DNA from: Rhodopirellula baltica SH 1
GTDB lineage: Bacteria; Planctomycetota; Planctomycetia; Pirellulales; Pirellulaceae
Direction: 5' to 3'
DNA length: 64,000 nucleotides
NCBI RefSeq assembly: GCF_000196115.1
Contig: NC_005027.1
Span: 6,754,001 to 6,818,000 of the forward strand
In this document: positions 27,485 to 36,579 of the stretch, piece by piece
How the letters are laid out: each line of letters opens with the position of its first letter
Numbering within the stretch: the first letter of the stretch is position 1
The notes under the pieces: model-generated
Seen by the model: the letters and a program-made list of their open reading frames with translations, nothing else
Told to the model about the DNA's origin: nothing
The model's database searches: none
Made by a program: the position numbers and the translations under genes

Positions 27485-28735
27485 TCAGCGTTGCCCCTCT
27501 CTGGCTCGCTGCATCGCGCGTTGCTGTTCCAGGATGGCGCGTTCGAATGGTGAGACGCGGTCGCTGGGACGGAATTGTTCTTGAAGTTGTTCGTCGGGAA
27601 TGATCGGTGTCACGGTGCCTTGGTTTTGCATCGCCCGAGCCGATTGAAACACATCAATCGTTTGGTCGACGAGTTCAGGGCCGGGTGGCAGAAGGAAGCG
27701 ACCGATGCCTTTGCCTTGCATGTTGATGTCTTCGATACGGTTGTTGCCTCTCGCGGTGCGGTCGATCGCGACGGATTGAACTCTCCATTCGTGAACCACT
27801 ATTTCGTAGCGAGACTGCGGTGGGATCTGATGTCGAACTTCACGTGTAATCCACTGGCCGCCGGGCGATAACAATTCGAAGGTTTCGACCCATTCATGAC
27901 CGGCGTCGCGACGTAGTTTCATGTCTTCGAATTCACCCGGCGCCAATCGGAACGTCTTCGACAGACCCGCCTGCCGTGAATCGGTCAGCGTGACGTTGAC
28001 ATCCCTTTGGCTGCTGTTGGTGAATCGAATTTTCGCGGGCGGCAAATCAGGCAATGCAACTCGGCTAGTGTCGATTGGAACCGGACCGGGGTTCAGTGGG
28101 ATCGGACTGATCGCCACCGGGCCAATTGGAATGTCGTTGATGCCCCATCCAAACGCGGGTGCGGGAGTGAGCCAAGGCAGACCGAATCCGCCGTAGATCG
28201 GAGCACCGTATTCGACGTATCCGCCCGCCAAAGGGCCAAACACGGGGCCACCGATCGGTCCCACGCCAACGGGACGCACCAATCGATAGGATGCTTGAGG
28301 GAACGGATTGAAGTTGTCGAGGTCCATGTAGAGGAAGTTGCCAAAGCCACTTCGTGGAAACTTCAGCACTCTCGCAAGCAGCGTGTTGTAGTAACCCTGG
28401 AACTGTCCGTCCGGAGTGTCAAAGCGTCGATCGCGAGAGTAGACAACTTGACGACCATCACCGTGGCGGTAGATCAAATTTCCGCGACGCAAGGAGATGC
28501 GGCCCGTCACCACACCGGAGGGTTCCACCAAATCGAACTCGCCGGATGGACCGCCGCGTCGATGATCCATTCCTGAATGGCGGCGGTCAGGGAAAGAGCG
28601 ATCGTCGCTGCGAAAGGGAGGTTGAGCGTGCAGAGTGGTCGGGATCCATGCCAGCAGCAATCCGATCAGCACGAGGCGGGTGATTGCGAGCCCGTTTGGT
28701 TCAAAAACGGGGGCCCATCCTTTGAAGCTTCGCAT
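27485..28735 (-). CDS. Secreted protein of unknown function
   Basis: 416 residues. Hydrophobic N-terminal segment (LVLIGLLLAWIPTTLHAQ) fits a signal peptide about 25 residues in, so the true start may be slightly downstream. The middle is rich in G and P (GPIGGPVFGPLAGGYVEYG, then IPIGPVAISPIPLNPGPVPI). A later beta-rich part carries IRFTNSSQRDVNVTLTDSRQ and TREVRHQIPPQSRYEI. The C-terminus is charged. No domain was recognised. It converges with the DUF4437 pseudogene. Confidence 0.65.
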   Translation of the reverse strand: MRSFKGWAPVFEPNGLAITRLVLIGLLLAWIPTTLHAQPPFRSDDRSFPDRRHSGMDHRRGGPSGEFDLVEPSGVVTGRISLRRGNLIYRHGDGRQVVYSRDRRFDTPDGQFQGYYNTLLARVLKFPRSGFGNFLYMDLDNFNPFPQASYRLVRPVGVGPIGGPVFGPLAGGYVEYGAPIYGGFGLPWLTPAPAFGWGINDIPIGPVAISPIPLNPGPVPIDTSRVALPDLPPAKIRFTNSSQRDVNVTLTDSRQAGLSKTFRLAPGEFEDMKLRRDAGHEWVETFELLSPGGQWITREVRHQIPPQSRYEIVVHEWRVQSVAIDRTARGNNRIEDINMQGKGIGRFLLPPGPELVDQTIDVFQSARAMQNQGTVTPIIPDEQLQEQFRPSDRVSPFERAILEQQRAMQRAREGQR

Positions 28736-28843
28736 CGTTTTTTCCGCTGATTCAGAAAGCTGGGATCAGAAACGCGGTATTCTCGCCGCTTGATTCATCG
28801 TACCAAGCTGGCGGGGTGTTGCGGGGCAGAAATTTGCAGCGGA

Positions 28844-30265
28844 TCAACCGACGGTTGAATGACCCATTGGGTCCAAAATGCGACGGTAGACTTTGGCAAC
28901 GCCATGAGCCATCGTGTGATCGCTAAAACATTGGTGGTGACGCGTGACGGCGAAGTCAGACATCGATTGCCAATCATATTGTCCCGAAACCATGGCTTGG
29001 ATTTGCTCAGCCAAAGATTCTGCATCGCGAGGCTCAGCGAGGACACCTTCGATGCCGTGCCGGATCGCTTCCGGCGTGCCTTCAACCGAAGTTGCGATGA
29101 CTGGTGTGCCTGCAGCCATTGATTCTAGAACCACCATGGGCAGCCCTTCGCCGTAAAGACTTGGCAAAACCATCGCATCCAAACGAGCGAGTTCGCCGGG
29201 CACGTCCTGGGTGAATCCAACCCAATCGATCAGGTGTCCGATTCCGAGGTCGCTGATTTGAGCGTCGATTTGTTGACGATAGGCTTCGGTTTCGAAAGGA
29301 CCGATGCAGCGAAGCGTGACCTCGGTGCCGACATTGTTGAGGATCGCCAGTGCATCCAGAACCACTTCCAACCCTTTGCGAGCTCGCATCAGAGCGACCA
29401 TGCCAATTGTCCAGCGGCCACCGATGGTGGGTTTGCTTTTGCGAGCTGGGCGAATCGCGGGAACACCATTGTGAACCACGGTGACTTTTTCTGCGGGAAA
29501 ACCTTGTTGGATCGTGTCTTCCCGAAGACTGTTCGAAACGGTGATCAGGTGAGAGCAATTTGCCAGCGAACGCCGTTCGATCCAGGCATTGATTCGGTTC
29601 GACCAAGCTCGTTCGCAATCACGGCCAGCCGGGCTGTGGACGTGGTAGACCCAAGGCCGACCGGACCATTTCGAAACGGCCGAGGCGAGCATCGCGGTTC
29701 GCGGAGTATGAGCGTGCAGCAGTTCGTATTCGCCTTCCGCCATGACTCGTGCGAGTCGTTTGACGGCGGTCCAGTCCAGGCGGTGGCGCATTGGAACACG
29801 ATGACACTGTCCCCAGTTTTCTCCCGCCATGCCGGATTGGTGCTCTTCCAGCATGTCGGCGAATCGCCCCGGTTTGACACAAGCAAAGTCGGCGGTGACA
29901 TGGAGGTCTGGCAGGCACCGGCCGAGGTGAGATTGCACACGTTCCGCGCCGGAGAAATGTTCTCCGTTGACGACGTGCAGTACCCGAATCTCGCGAGGGA
30001 CATTCAGAGCCGACGGATGGCTGGCGGGCGAAAATGACAATCCTTCGGTGACGTCGGTGGACGCATCACCGGCGGGCGTGACGACGGGCGTCACGGAGGC
30101 GTTTGCGACGCTTGGGAAATTCGAATTGGTGGTCGATTGCATAGCGGGGCGTGCTGAGGTGTCGGGCGTGATTGCCGAGCCGAAGGATTCTGTTCGAGAT
30201 GACAGAGCGTCGGCTGGCGATTGGCGTGATCGATTTGTCGCGAAACTGGCGGTCGCGGGAGGCAA
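28844..30265 (-). CDS. Glycosyltransferase family 4-like protein
   Basis: 473 residues. The first ~90 residues are low-complexity (S/T/A-rich), so translation could begin further in. The GT-B part starts IRVLHVVNGEHFSGAERVQ (N-terminal Rossmann domain with the donor/acceptor loop). It continues with LLHAHTPRTAMLAS, VVHNGVPAIRP and IGMVALMRARKGLEVVLDAL, and the C-terminal donor site PSLYGEGLPMVVLESMAAGTPVIAT with the E-x7-E motif. GT4 enzymes are retaining transferases using nucleotide sugars, here probably for a surface glycan. It is a single gene, divergent from leuB and 3 kb from the exopolysaccharide operon. Confidence 0.85.
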   Translation of the reverse strand: MPPATASFATNRSRQSPADALSSRTESFGSAITPDTSARPAMQSTTNSNFPSVANASVTPVVTPAGDASTDVTEGLSFSPASHPSALNVPREIRVLHVVNGEHFSGAERVQSHLGRCLPDLHVTADFACVKPGRFADMLEEHQSGMAGENWGQCHRVPMRHRLDWTAVKRLARVMAEGEYELLHAHTPRTAMLASAVSKWSGRPWVYHVHSPAGRDCERAWSNRINAWIERRSLANCSHLITVSNSLREDTIQQGFPAEKVTVVHNGVPAIRPARKSKPTIGGRWTIGMVALMRARKGLEVVLDALAILNNVGTEVTLRCIGPFETEAYRQQIDAQISDLGIGHLIDWVGFTQDVPGELARLDAMVLPSLYGEGLPMVVLESMAAGTPVIATSVEGTPEAIRHGIEGVLAEPRDAESLAEQIQAMVSGQYDWQSMSDFAVTRHHQCFSDHTMAHGVAKVYRRILDPMGHSTVG

Positions 30266-30475
30266 CGCTCTTTAACTTTGGGCTAAAGATGACGCCCGTG
30301 TGACGACCAGTTGTGCGGGATCATCCGCATTGCAGGGGACTTGGACGGTCGTGCCAGTTATGACGATTGAGTACGCAGGACCCTGGGGGAAACAGCCGAA
30401 GTCCGCTAAGTTCTGTGTCTCAAAAATGTGTCTTTCACCCGCCCTCCCCACGCTCACTTAGTCCCCGTTAGACCT

Positions 30476-31555
30476 ATGAATTCCTCCATCGTTTTGTTGC
30501 CCGGTGACGGGATCGGACCTGAAATCGTCGAACAAGCCCGTTTGGTCCTCGTGAAGGTCGCGGAGCGTTTCGGGCACACCTTTGATTTCAGTTCACACCA
30601 AATCGGTGGGATCGCGATCGACGAAACCGGTGATCCTCTTCCTCAGCCAACCATTGATGCCTGCCGCAACGCTGCCGCGATTCTTTTGGGAGCCGTTGGT
30701 GGGCCGAAATGGGACGATCCTTCGGCCAAGACGCGCCCCGAGGCTGGTCTGCTGAAAATTCGCAAGGAGTTGGGGCTGTTTGCCAATCTGCGACCGATCA
30801 AACTGTTCGACGAATTGGCCGACGCATCACCGTTGCGAGCCGACATCGTCAAAGGCACCGACATCTTGTTTTTCCGCGAATTGACTGGCGGGATTTACTT
30901 TGGTGAATCAGGCACATCCGGCAGCGGCGAAGAGGAGACCGCATTCCAGTCGATGACCTACTCGGTTGGCGAAGTCAAACGAATTGTCCGCATGGCTGCC
31001 CAAGCGGCTCGCGGTCGTTCGAACCGATTGACCAGCGTCGACAAAGCGAACGTTTTGGAGCCAAGTCGGTTGTGGCGTCGAGTGGCTGCGGAAGTCATGG
31101 CCAACGAGTTCCCCGATGTCCAATACGACGTCGTGTTGGTGGATTCGATGGCGATGCACTTGATCAACCGACCATCGGAGTTCGATGTGGTTGTCACCGG
31201 CAACATGTTCGGCGACATCTTGACCGACGAGGCGTCCATGTTGCCCGGTTCGCTCGGCATGTTGCCAAGTGCCTCCTTGGGCGATGGTGGTCCTGGACTG
31301 TACGAGCCCATTCACGGATCGGCTCCGGACATCGCCGGCAAAAGCGTCGCCAATCCGTTGGCGACCATCTTGGCAGCAGCGATGATGCTGCGTCACTCGT
31401 TGGGACTGACCGACGAAGCCGAGGCGATCGAAAAGGCCGTCGCCGGCGTGATCACCGATGGTTTGCGAACACCTGACTTGGCTCGTGGCGATCAATCTAA
31501 GAGCGTCTCGACCGAAGAAATGGGCGCCGCCGTGGTCGCTAAACTTGCCAGCTAG
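30476..31555 (+). CDS. leuB: 3-isopropylmalate dehydrogenase
   Basis: 359 residues from the ATG at 30476 (MNSSIVLLPGDGIGPEIVEQ); an upstream in-frame ATG at 30428 is less likely. Family motifs: GGPKWDD, LLKIRKELGLFANLRPIK, FFRELTGGIYFG, DKANVLEPSRLWR, and the metal/NAD-binding DSMAMHLINRP and NMFGDILTDEASMLPGSLGML, ending EPIHGSAPDIAGK. The enzyme oxidises and decarboxylates 3-isopropylmalate to 2-oxoisocaproate with NAD in leucine synthesis, in the cytoplasm. It is followed by cdsA after 84 bases; leuC-leuD lie about 28 kb downstream. Confidence 0.95.
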   Translation: MNSSIVLLPGDGIGPEIVEQARLVLVKVAERFGHTFDFSSHQIGGIAIDETGDPLPQPTIDACRNAAAILLGAVGGPKWDDPSAKTRPEAGLLKIRKELGLFANLRPIKLFDELADASPLRADIVKGTDILFFRELTGGIYFGESGTSGSGEEETAFQSMTYSVGEVKRIVRMAAQAARGRSNRLTSVDKANVLEPSRLWRRVAAEVMANEFPDVQYDVVLVDSMAMHLINRPSEFDVVVTGNMFGDILTDEASMLPGSLGMLPSASLGDGGPGLYEPIHGSAPDIAGKSVANPLATILAAAMMLRHSLGLTDEAEAIEKAVAGVITDGLRTPDLARGDQSKSVSTEEMGAAVVAKLAS

Positions 31556-31639
31556 GCATGACGCTCGGCTTTCTGCTGTATTCTGGATGCTTCCCTGAAA
31601 CGAAGTCGACAGCAGGTTCCCCTCCAATCGAAGAACACC

Positions 31640-32605
31640 TTGCCTGATACTGATACCACCACTTTCATCTTGATCGCGGTCATCCTCGCGGCACTGGGCA
31701 TCGCGACTTTGGTCGCGTTCTTGCTCGGTCGCAACGATTCGATCGCGGTCGACGCCGCGGTCGTCAAGCGATTTCGCGCCAAGCTGCGCGTGTGGTGGAC
31801 GATGGTGGCGATCTTTGTGATCGGATCCTTGATTCACTGGATCGGGTTGGTGGTATTGTTTTCGATGGTGTCGTTCTGGGCGCTGCGGGAGTTTATCTCG
31901 ATGACTCCGACCCGGCGGGGTGATCACCGGACGTTGTTTTGGATCTTTTTCATCTTCACGCCGTTGCAGTACATCCTGATCGGTTTGGGCGATGAGTATT
32001 ATCCGTTTTACAGCATCATGATTCCGGTCTACGCGAGCCTGTTCATTCCGGCTCGTGCGGCCATCGCGGGCGATGCGAAGCGGTTTCTGGAGCGTTGTGC
32101 GAAGATCCAGGCTGGGTTGCTAGTCTGCGTTTACTCTCTGTCACACGCACCGGCGTTGTTGGATCTTCAATTGGTTCGGACCGGCGGCGAACCTTGGACG
32201 GGCAGCAACGTCAATCTGCTGATGTTCTTTGTCTTGATCGCTCAGTTGTCGCTGACTTTGGAACGCGTCTGGAGCAAGTTGGCCGGGCGCCACGTGATCG
32301 CTCCGGATATCAATGCATCTCGAACCTGGGAAGGCGTGCTCGGGGCGATGATGTCGACCGGTGTGATCGCGGCTTTGCTTCGGTGGGCCACACCATTCTT
32401 TTGGTGGGAAGCGTTGTTGATGGGCGTGGTTGTGACCGCGATGGCCAGCATGGGCACGCTGACAATGAGTGCGATCAAACGTGATCGTGGTGTGACCGAT
32501 ACAGGCACGTTGGTCCAAGGACACGCTGGCATCCTCGACCAGATCGACAACATCTGCTTTGCTGCACCGATCTTCTATCACGTCACACGTTTCTTCTTCA
32601 CGTAG
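31640..32605 (+). CDS. cdsA: Phosphatidate cytidylyltransferase (CDP-diglyceride synthase)
   Basis: 321 residues, starting with TTG at 31640. A multi-pass membrane protein: TFILIAVILAALGIATLVAFLLG, IGLVVLFSMVSFWALREF and later segments. The C-terminal signature includes NASRTWEGVLGAMMSTG and IKRDRGVTDTGTLVQGHAGILDQID, the CDP-alcohol synthase motif with its metal-binding acidic residues. It makes CDP-diacylglycerol from phosphatidic acid and CTP, the entry to phospholipid synthesis. It could share a transcript with leuB. The TTG start is supported by the absence of an in-frame ATG before the first helix. Confidence 0.88.
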   Translation: MPDTDTTTFILIAVILAALGIATLVAFLLGRNDSIAVDAAVVKRFRAKLRVWWTMVAIFVIGSLIHWIGLVVLFSMVSFWALREFISMTPTRRGDHRTLFWIFFIFTPLQYILIGLGDEYYPFYSIMIPVYASLFIPARAAIAGDAKRFLERCAKIQAGLLVCVYSLSHAPALLDLQLVRTGGEPWTGSNVNLLMFFVLIAQLSLTLERVWSKLAGRHVIAPDINASRTWEGVLGAMMSTGVIAALLRWATPFFWWEALLMGVVVTAMASMGTLTMSAIKRDRGVTDTGTLVQGHAGILDQIDNICFAAPIFYHVTRFFFT

Positions 32606-32667
32606 GCTCCGCCGGCGGAGTTCCCCCTTCGTCGAGCTTCGCCTCACCCAAGCCGAATTACTTTTGT

Positions 32668-33201
32668 ATGAGCCAAGGCATGCACCTCGTCATCAGTTCC
32701 AGTCTTCACCCGACCAGTCGCAGTCGCATTCTGGCTCGTGCGGTTGCCGAGCGACTGCGCTCGCAGGAACGGGAAGTCGAAGTTTTTGATTTATCTCAAC
32801 GAACGTTGCCACCTTGTGATGGCGCGACGGCCTATGGCAACGAAGAAGTGATCGCACTCGGCGAGTTGGTTCGTGCGGCAGAAGCGATCTACATTGCATC
32901 GCCGGTTTACAACTACGACGTGAATGCCGCGATCAAAAACGCGGTGGAGCTGACCGGGAAAGCTTGGACGGGGAAGACGGTGTCGTTGTTGTTGGCAGCG
33001 GGGGGCCAAGGCAGCTACATGTCTGCGATGGGGTTGGCCAACAGTCTGATGTTGGACTTCCGCTGCGTGATCGTGCCGCGGTTTGTTTATGCGACAGGAG
33101 AATCGTTCGAAGGCGATTCGTTGGCCGACGAAGAAATCGGTCGCCGCGTGGACACATTGGTTGAAGAAACGCTCCGTCTCAGCGACGCACTCAATGCTTA
33201 A
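32668..33201 (+). CDS. NADPH-dependent FMN reductase family protein
   Basis: 177 residues. The flavodoxin-like fold starts HLVISSSLHPTSRSRILARAV with the phosphate-binding loop S-S-L-H-P-T-S-R-S. It continues with IYIASPVYNYDVNAAIKNAVEL, the conserved S-P-x-Y-N loop of the family, and LLLAAGGQGSYMSAMGLAN. Such enzymes reduce FMN, quinones or azo compounds with NAD(P)H; the physiological partner is unknown. It lies 62 bases after cdsA and may be cotranscribed. Confidence 0.85.
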   Translation: MSQGMHLVISSSLHPTSRSRILARAVAERLRSQEREVEVFDLSQRTLPPCDGATAYGNEEVIALGELVRAAEAIYIASPVYNYDVNAAIKNAVELTGKAWTGKTVSLLLAAGGQGSYMSAMGLANSLMLDFRCVIVPRFVYATGESFEGDSLADEEIGRRVDTLVEETLRLSDALNA

Positions 33202-33207
33202 GGACCA

Positions 33208-33304
33208 CGTGAACAACAAGTGACGTAGCGGAAGGGCGCGAGCCCTCCGGTTCCTCACCGGGCGGCTTGCGCCATACCGCTAACATCGTCACTTGTTGTT
33301 CACG
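33208..33304. repeat. Multibranched intergenic stem-loop element with 18-bp inverted repeat
   Basis: Arms 33208-33225 (CGTGAACAACAAGTGACG) and 33287-33304 are exact reverse complements. A second stem TAGCGG/CCGCTA (33226-33231 with 33277-33282) lies inside, separated by a 4-base bulge. Two smaller hairpins, AGGGC-GCGA-GCCCT and CCGG-TTCCTCA-CCGG, sit within. It lies between the stop of the FMN reductase gene (plus) and the stop of the last exopolysaccharide gene (minus), so it may act as a bidirectional terminator or be a dispersed repeat. It has a different sequence from the element at 10141 but the same plan. Confidence 0.75.
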
Positions 33305-33356
33305 CGTTGCTAAGTGAATTCACGCGGGCGTCGATTGGGCGACCCCAAGTGACGGA

Positions 33357-34190
33357 TCAGCCAAACATCAGTTCTTTGCTGGGGGATTGCCCGCCGTCGC
33401 ATTTTCGACGGTAGATTCCAAGTTTCTGCAGCGTCAGTAACGACACATAGGCAGGGTTGAGATACAGATATCGTCGCCACAATCGGCCGGGTTCACGGGT
33501 CAGACGGAAGAACCATTCCAGCCCGTTTTTTTGCATCCATGGCGGGGCCTGTTCCAGCATCCCCGCATGGAAAGCGAACGCGGCACCTACGGCGATCAAC
33601 GGCATCGAAAGATGCTCTTTCATCTCGTAGGCAAAGATTTCTTGACGAGGGCAGCCCAGGCCGACGAAGCACATTTCCGCCCCGCTCGCTCGGATTTCTT
33701 CAGCCAATTCTTCGCGTTCTTCAGCTGAGATTTGTCGAAACGCCGATGCTCGTTTGCCGACGATGCGAAGACCCTCAAAACGTTCGCACAATCGATCCGC
33801 AAACTGCTGAAGCATTTCCTCCGTTGCTCCAAACAGAAAGATCGGCACATCATCTTTTGCAGCTTGGGCACACAAGCGTAGCGTTAGCTCAGGACCATAA
33901 ACGCGATCGGAAAGCGGCGGTCCATCAAAGGCTCCGCGATGCAAACGATTCAACGCCCATCGAACCGGTTGTCCGTCAGGGCAAACCAAGTCGAACTGAT
34001 TGAGTCGATAGTGGTGTTCTCGGTCCAGCACGCCGGTCATCACACCATGAACGGCCAATGCGGTGACCGCCATCGGCGAATGATTTTTGGCAGCGGTGAT
34101 GATGCGATCAACAGCAGCCTCGTAGTCGATCGCATTGACGCCAATGCCCAAGACATTGTGCTGTCCGTAGTCCAACATGGTTTTGTTCAA
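33357..34190 (-). CDS. WecG/TagA/CpsF family glycosyltransferase
   Basis: 277 residues, a GT26 fold. Family segments: GVNAIDYEAAVDRI, FDLVCPDGQPVRWALN, GPELTLRLCAQ, IFLFGATEEMLQQFADRL, MCFVGLGCPRQEIFAYE and AVGAAFAFHAGMLEQAP. It ends WMQKNGLEWFFRLTREPGRLWRRYL. Family members add N-acetylmannosamine or a related sugar to a polyprenyl-linked acceptor. It is the last gene of the five-gene minus-strand exopolysaccharide operon. Its ATG overlaps the deacetylase stop by four bases (34190-34187). Confidence 0.9.
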   Translation of the reverse strand: MNKTMLDYGQHNVLGIGVNAIDYEAAVDRIITAAKNHSPMAVTALAVHGVMTGVLDREHHYRLNQFDLVCPDGQPVRWALNRLHRGAFDGPPLSDRVYGPELTLRLCAQAAKDDVPIFLFGATEEMLQQFADRLCERFEGLRIVGKRASAFRQISAEEREELAEEIRASGAEMCFVGLGCPRQEIFAYEMKEHLSMPLIAVGAAFAFHAGMLEQAPPWMQKNGLEWFFRLTREPGRLWRRYLYLNPAYVSLLTLQKLGIYRRKCDGGQSPSKELMFG

Positions 34191-35167
34191 GTGGTTGCAG
34201 GTTGAGGGACGAAGCCGTCCGCTGTCGCGAGTGTTTGGGTTTGATCCAGCATGGTCCGCACCTCAAATTCGCGAGCGAACTTTCCGAGAGCCCATCGCAT
34301 GAACGAAAGTTTCTCTTCGCGTTTCAGTTTCATGCCGGGGAAGTAAGCCATGTCGGAATCGTCTTCACACCCGAGGAAGTCAGGAGGGTGAAGCAACAAG
34401 GATGGTGATGTGCCTGTCATTCGGCACAGGTTCAGTGACATCGAAAAATACATCTTCGCAACCGTCACGCTGAAACTGGCCAGAAAGGTGACGTAGCTAA
34501 AGTGAATTGGCGTTCGAAGAAACGGAAGCGTGGTGACTGGGATTTCCTGTAGAGGAAAAGTCTCACCGTCGACTTCTTCGTGACGCATGAACGGTCGATT
34601 GGGGTTTCGCATCGATGCAAAACCGCCGTAGAGCTTCTTGGCCTTCTCGCGCTGCTCGCCTTTCAAATTCGTGCGAGCCAGAAATACGGCGCGAGCGATT
34701 GGTGCCATCGAGGTCGGAAAGATAGAGGCGTCATAGGTGTACTGGTTTTTAATCAGCACACGCAGGACTTCAGCCGGGCAACTGAATCCAGGACCACGGA
34801 AACCGACCGGACGCGTGCCGATGGTCGAAACAATGCGATCATGAGTTATCATGATCTCGGATTCAATTTCCGAATCGCTCATCGTATGCATCCAGGGCAG
34901 ATGATTGAGCGAATGGTTGGAGGCCTCCCAGCTAGGGAGTTGATCAAACATTCGGATGGTCCGAACATCTTCGTCGACATCCAAGTCGCGGCCGACCAAG
35001 AACACTGTCAGCGGGAGGTCCAGCTCGCCAAGCAATTCAACGATTCGCGGTACCGCGATGTCGAAGTAGCTCGACGAGGACTCCCAGTTCTCATGCCCAG
35101 CGGCGCGGAGGTAGGCCCACTTGTTGTCCAGGTCCATGGACAAGCTGCCGATCAACGGTTGACTCAT
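34187..35167 (-). CDS. Polysaccharide deacetylase family protein
   Basis: 326 residues. The NodB-like domain shows the catalytic-base/metal motif MDLDNKW (D-x-D), the metal histidines in SNHSLNHLPWMH, RPVGFRGPGFSCPAEVL and IKNQYTYDASIFPTS. It removes N- or O-acetyl groups from polysaccharide, and in this operon probably modifies the exopolysaccharide or its precursor. No signal peptide is evident, which suggests action on a lipid-linked precursor in the cytoplasm. It is coupled at both ends by 4-base overlaps, with the GT4 gene before and the GT26 gene after. Confidence 0.85.
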   Translation of the reverse strand: MSQPLIGSLSMDLDNKWAYLRAAGHENWESSSSYFDIAVPRIVELLGELDLPLTVFLVGRDLDVDEDVRTIRMFDQLPSWEASNHSLNHLPWMHTMSDSEIESEIMITHDRIVSTIGTRPVGFRGPGFSCPAEVLRVLIKNQYTYDASIFPTSMAPIARAVFLARTNLKGEQREKAKKLYGGFASMRNPNRPFMRHEEVDGETFPLQEIPVTTLPFLRTPIHFSYVTFLASFSVTVAKMYFSMSLNLCRMTGTSPSLLLHPPDFLGCEDDSDMAYFPGMKLKREEKLSFMRWALGKFAREFEVRTMLDQTQTLATADGFVPQPATT

Positions 35168-36570
35168 CGTGCCGTTTTCCCCGTCGGACCAGCGTCGCGT
35201 TGGTTCAGCGCGGATCGGATCGCTTCAATTGCTCCGTTCGCTGATCGTGCCGGCGTGTAGTCTTGAATGTCGTGTCTGGCGTTCTCACGCATCTCAGCGA
35301 TTGTCTTGTTGTCGGCGGCAAGGTAACCACGAAGTGCGCCGGAAAGGTCCAGTGTGGTTTGCGGCGAATCGGAGGAGCCGCTTTCACACGAATTCGGCTC
35401 CATGTTTGGAGCCCCGTGGGACAGTGGATCGTACTGCCAACCGTTGCGTCCATTCTTGATCAACGTCGTCACGGATTGAGCGTAGATGCTACCGATGATT
35501 GGCATTCCGGCGTGCATGCCTTCGTTGGTGACCAGCAGCCACTCGTCAGCCAAGGTTGGTGCCACGATCGCACCGTGATCACGCATCAGTTCAGGCAGTT
35601 CGGCCGCGGGGCGGTTCCCAAGCAAGTGGATCTTCAGCCGCGAATCGATGGAGCCGTGTTCATCGGTGCTACCACCGGATGCCAGTGTTTCCAGTTCGCT
35701 GCGGCAAGGTCCATCGCCTACAAAAGTGATTTCCAGTGCTTCGTTGTTGGCGGCGCAGAAGTCGCTGGCTTGGCGAATCAACGGCAGGACACCTTTGCGT
35801 TGAGAGAGCTGACCGATGCAAAGCAAGCGTCGACGAACCTCGGACTCCGGTGGCCGTTTTGTTTCGCGAGAGGTCGTCCGATCATCCGCAGCATACGGCA
35901 AATGGAACAGCTGTTCTTCTTTGGCACCCAACGACAGCAAGACTTCGCGGCATGAGGGACCGTTGTAGGTGATCGCATCGGCGGAACGGATCAAGCGGCG
36001 ACGAGCCCAGTTGCGAAGTCGCCCGCGTCCTTGTTCAGTGTGTTCACTCATGAAGGTCGCGAGGACCAAGCGTGCGCCCGAGCGGCGGCAATAGCGAGCC
36101 GCGGCCAATGAACGTGCACCGAGTTCGTGCGAGACGACGACATCAGGCCGAATGCGTTTGAGTTGCTTGAGCGTGTCGTATGGAACGTGCACGAATAGCT
36201 GGTCGTCAAAGCCTGCTTTGGCATGTCGCCATCGGCGTCTCAGCGTGACCGTCTTTTGGACTTCCACGTTGAGTCCTGACCAATCCAATCGGAAGTTGCG
36301 ATTCGGTTCGATCGGAGTGCTGAGCAGGATTTGGAAATCGCGAATTCGCTTCGTGATTTCTTGCAGCACACGGACTTGGTAGAGCGGAATGTAGTGCGTC
36401 AGGAAGACGACTTTGGCATCGAGCGGCGAACCGTCCCCGATCGATTTCCCTTTTGTTTCGGTGACGACAGACCCATCGCGTGCCGTTGAGTCGTCCCCAG
36501 AGGAACCGATCAACGGGCTAGCTTGCGACGATTCGTTGGATTCGGGATTCGCGGGCAAAACGGCGGACAT
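35164..36570 (-). CDS. Glycosyltransferase (GT4-like) of the exopolysaccharide operon
   Basis: 468 residues. A Ser/Thr-rich start of about 45 residues is followed by a GT-B fold: KVVFLTHYIPLYQVRVLQEI, DVVVSHELGARSLAAARYC, ITYNGPSCREVLLSLGA and FHLPYAADDRT (acceptor/donor region). The C-terminal domain holds LLCIGQLSQRKGVLPLIRQ and IVAPTLADEWLLVTNEGMHAG, in which an E-W-x-L-V-x-x-E pattern replaces the usual E-x7-E. Sugar specificity is unknown. Its start is nine bases after the sugar-phosphate transferase stop; its end overlaps the deacetylase gene. Confidence 0.85.
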   Translation of the reverse strand: MSAVLPANPESNESSQASPLIGSSGDDSTARDGSVVTETKGKSIGDGSPLDAKVVFLTHYIPLYQVRVLQEITKRIRDFQILLSTPIEPNRNFRLDWSGLNVEVQKTVTLRRRWRHAKAGFDDQLFVHVPYDTLKQLKRIRPDVVVSHELGARSLAAARYCRRSGARLVLATFMSEHTEQGRGRLRNWARRRLIRSADAITYNGPSCREVLLSLGAKEEQLFHLPYAADDRTTSRETKRPPESEVRRRLLCIGQLSQRKGVLPLIRQASDFCAANNEALEITFVGDGPCRSELETLASGGSTDEHGSIDSRLKIHLLGNRPAAELPELMRDHGAIVAPTLADEWLLVTNEGMHAGMPIIGSIYAQSVTTLIKNGRNGWQYDPLSHGAPNMEPNSCESGSSDSPQTTLDLSGALRGYLAADNKTIAEMRENARHDIQDYTPARSANGAIEAIRSALNQRDAGPTGKTAR

Positions 36571-36579
36571 GTTGGAAGT

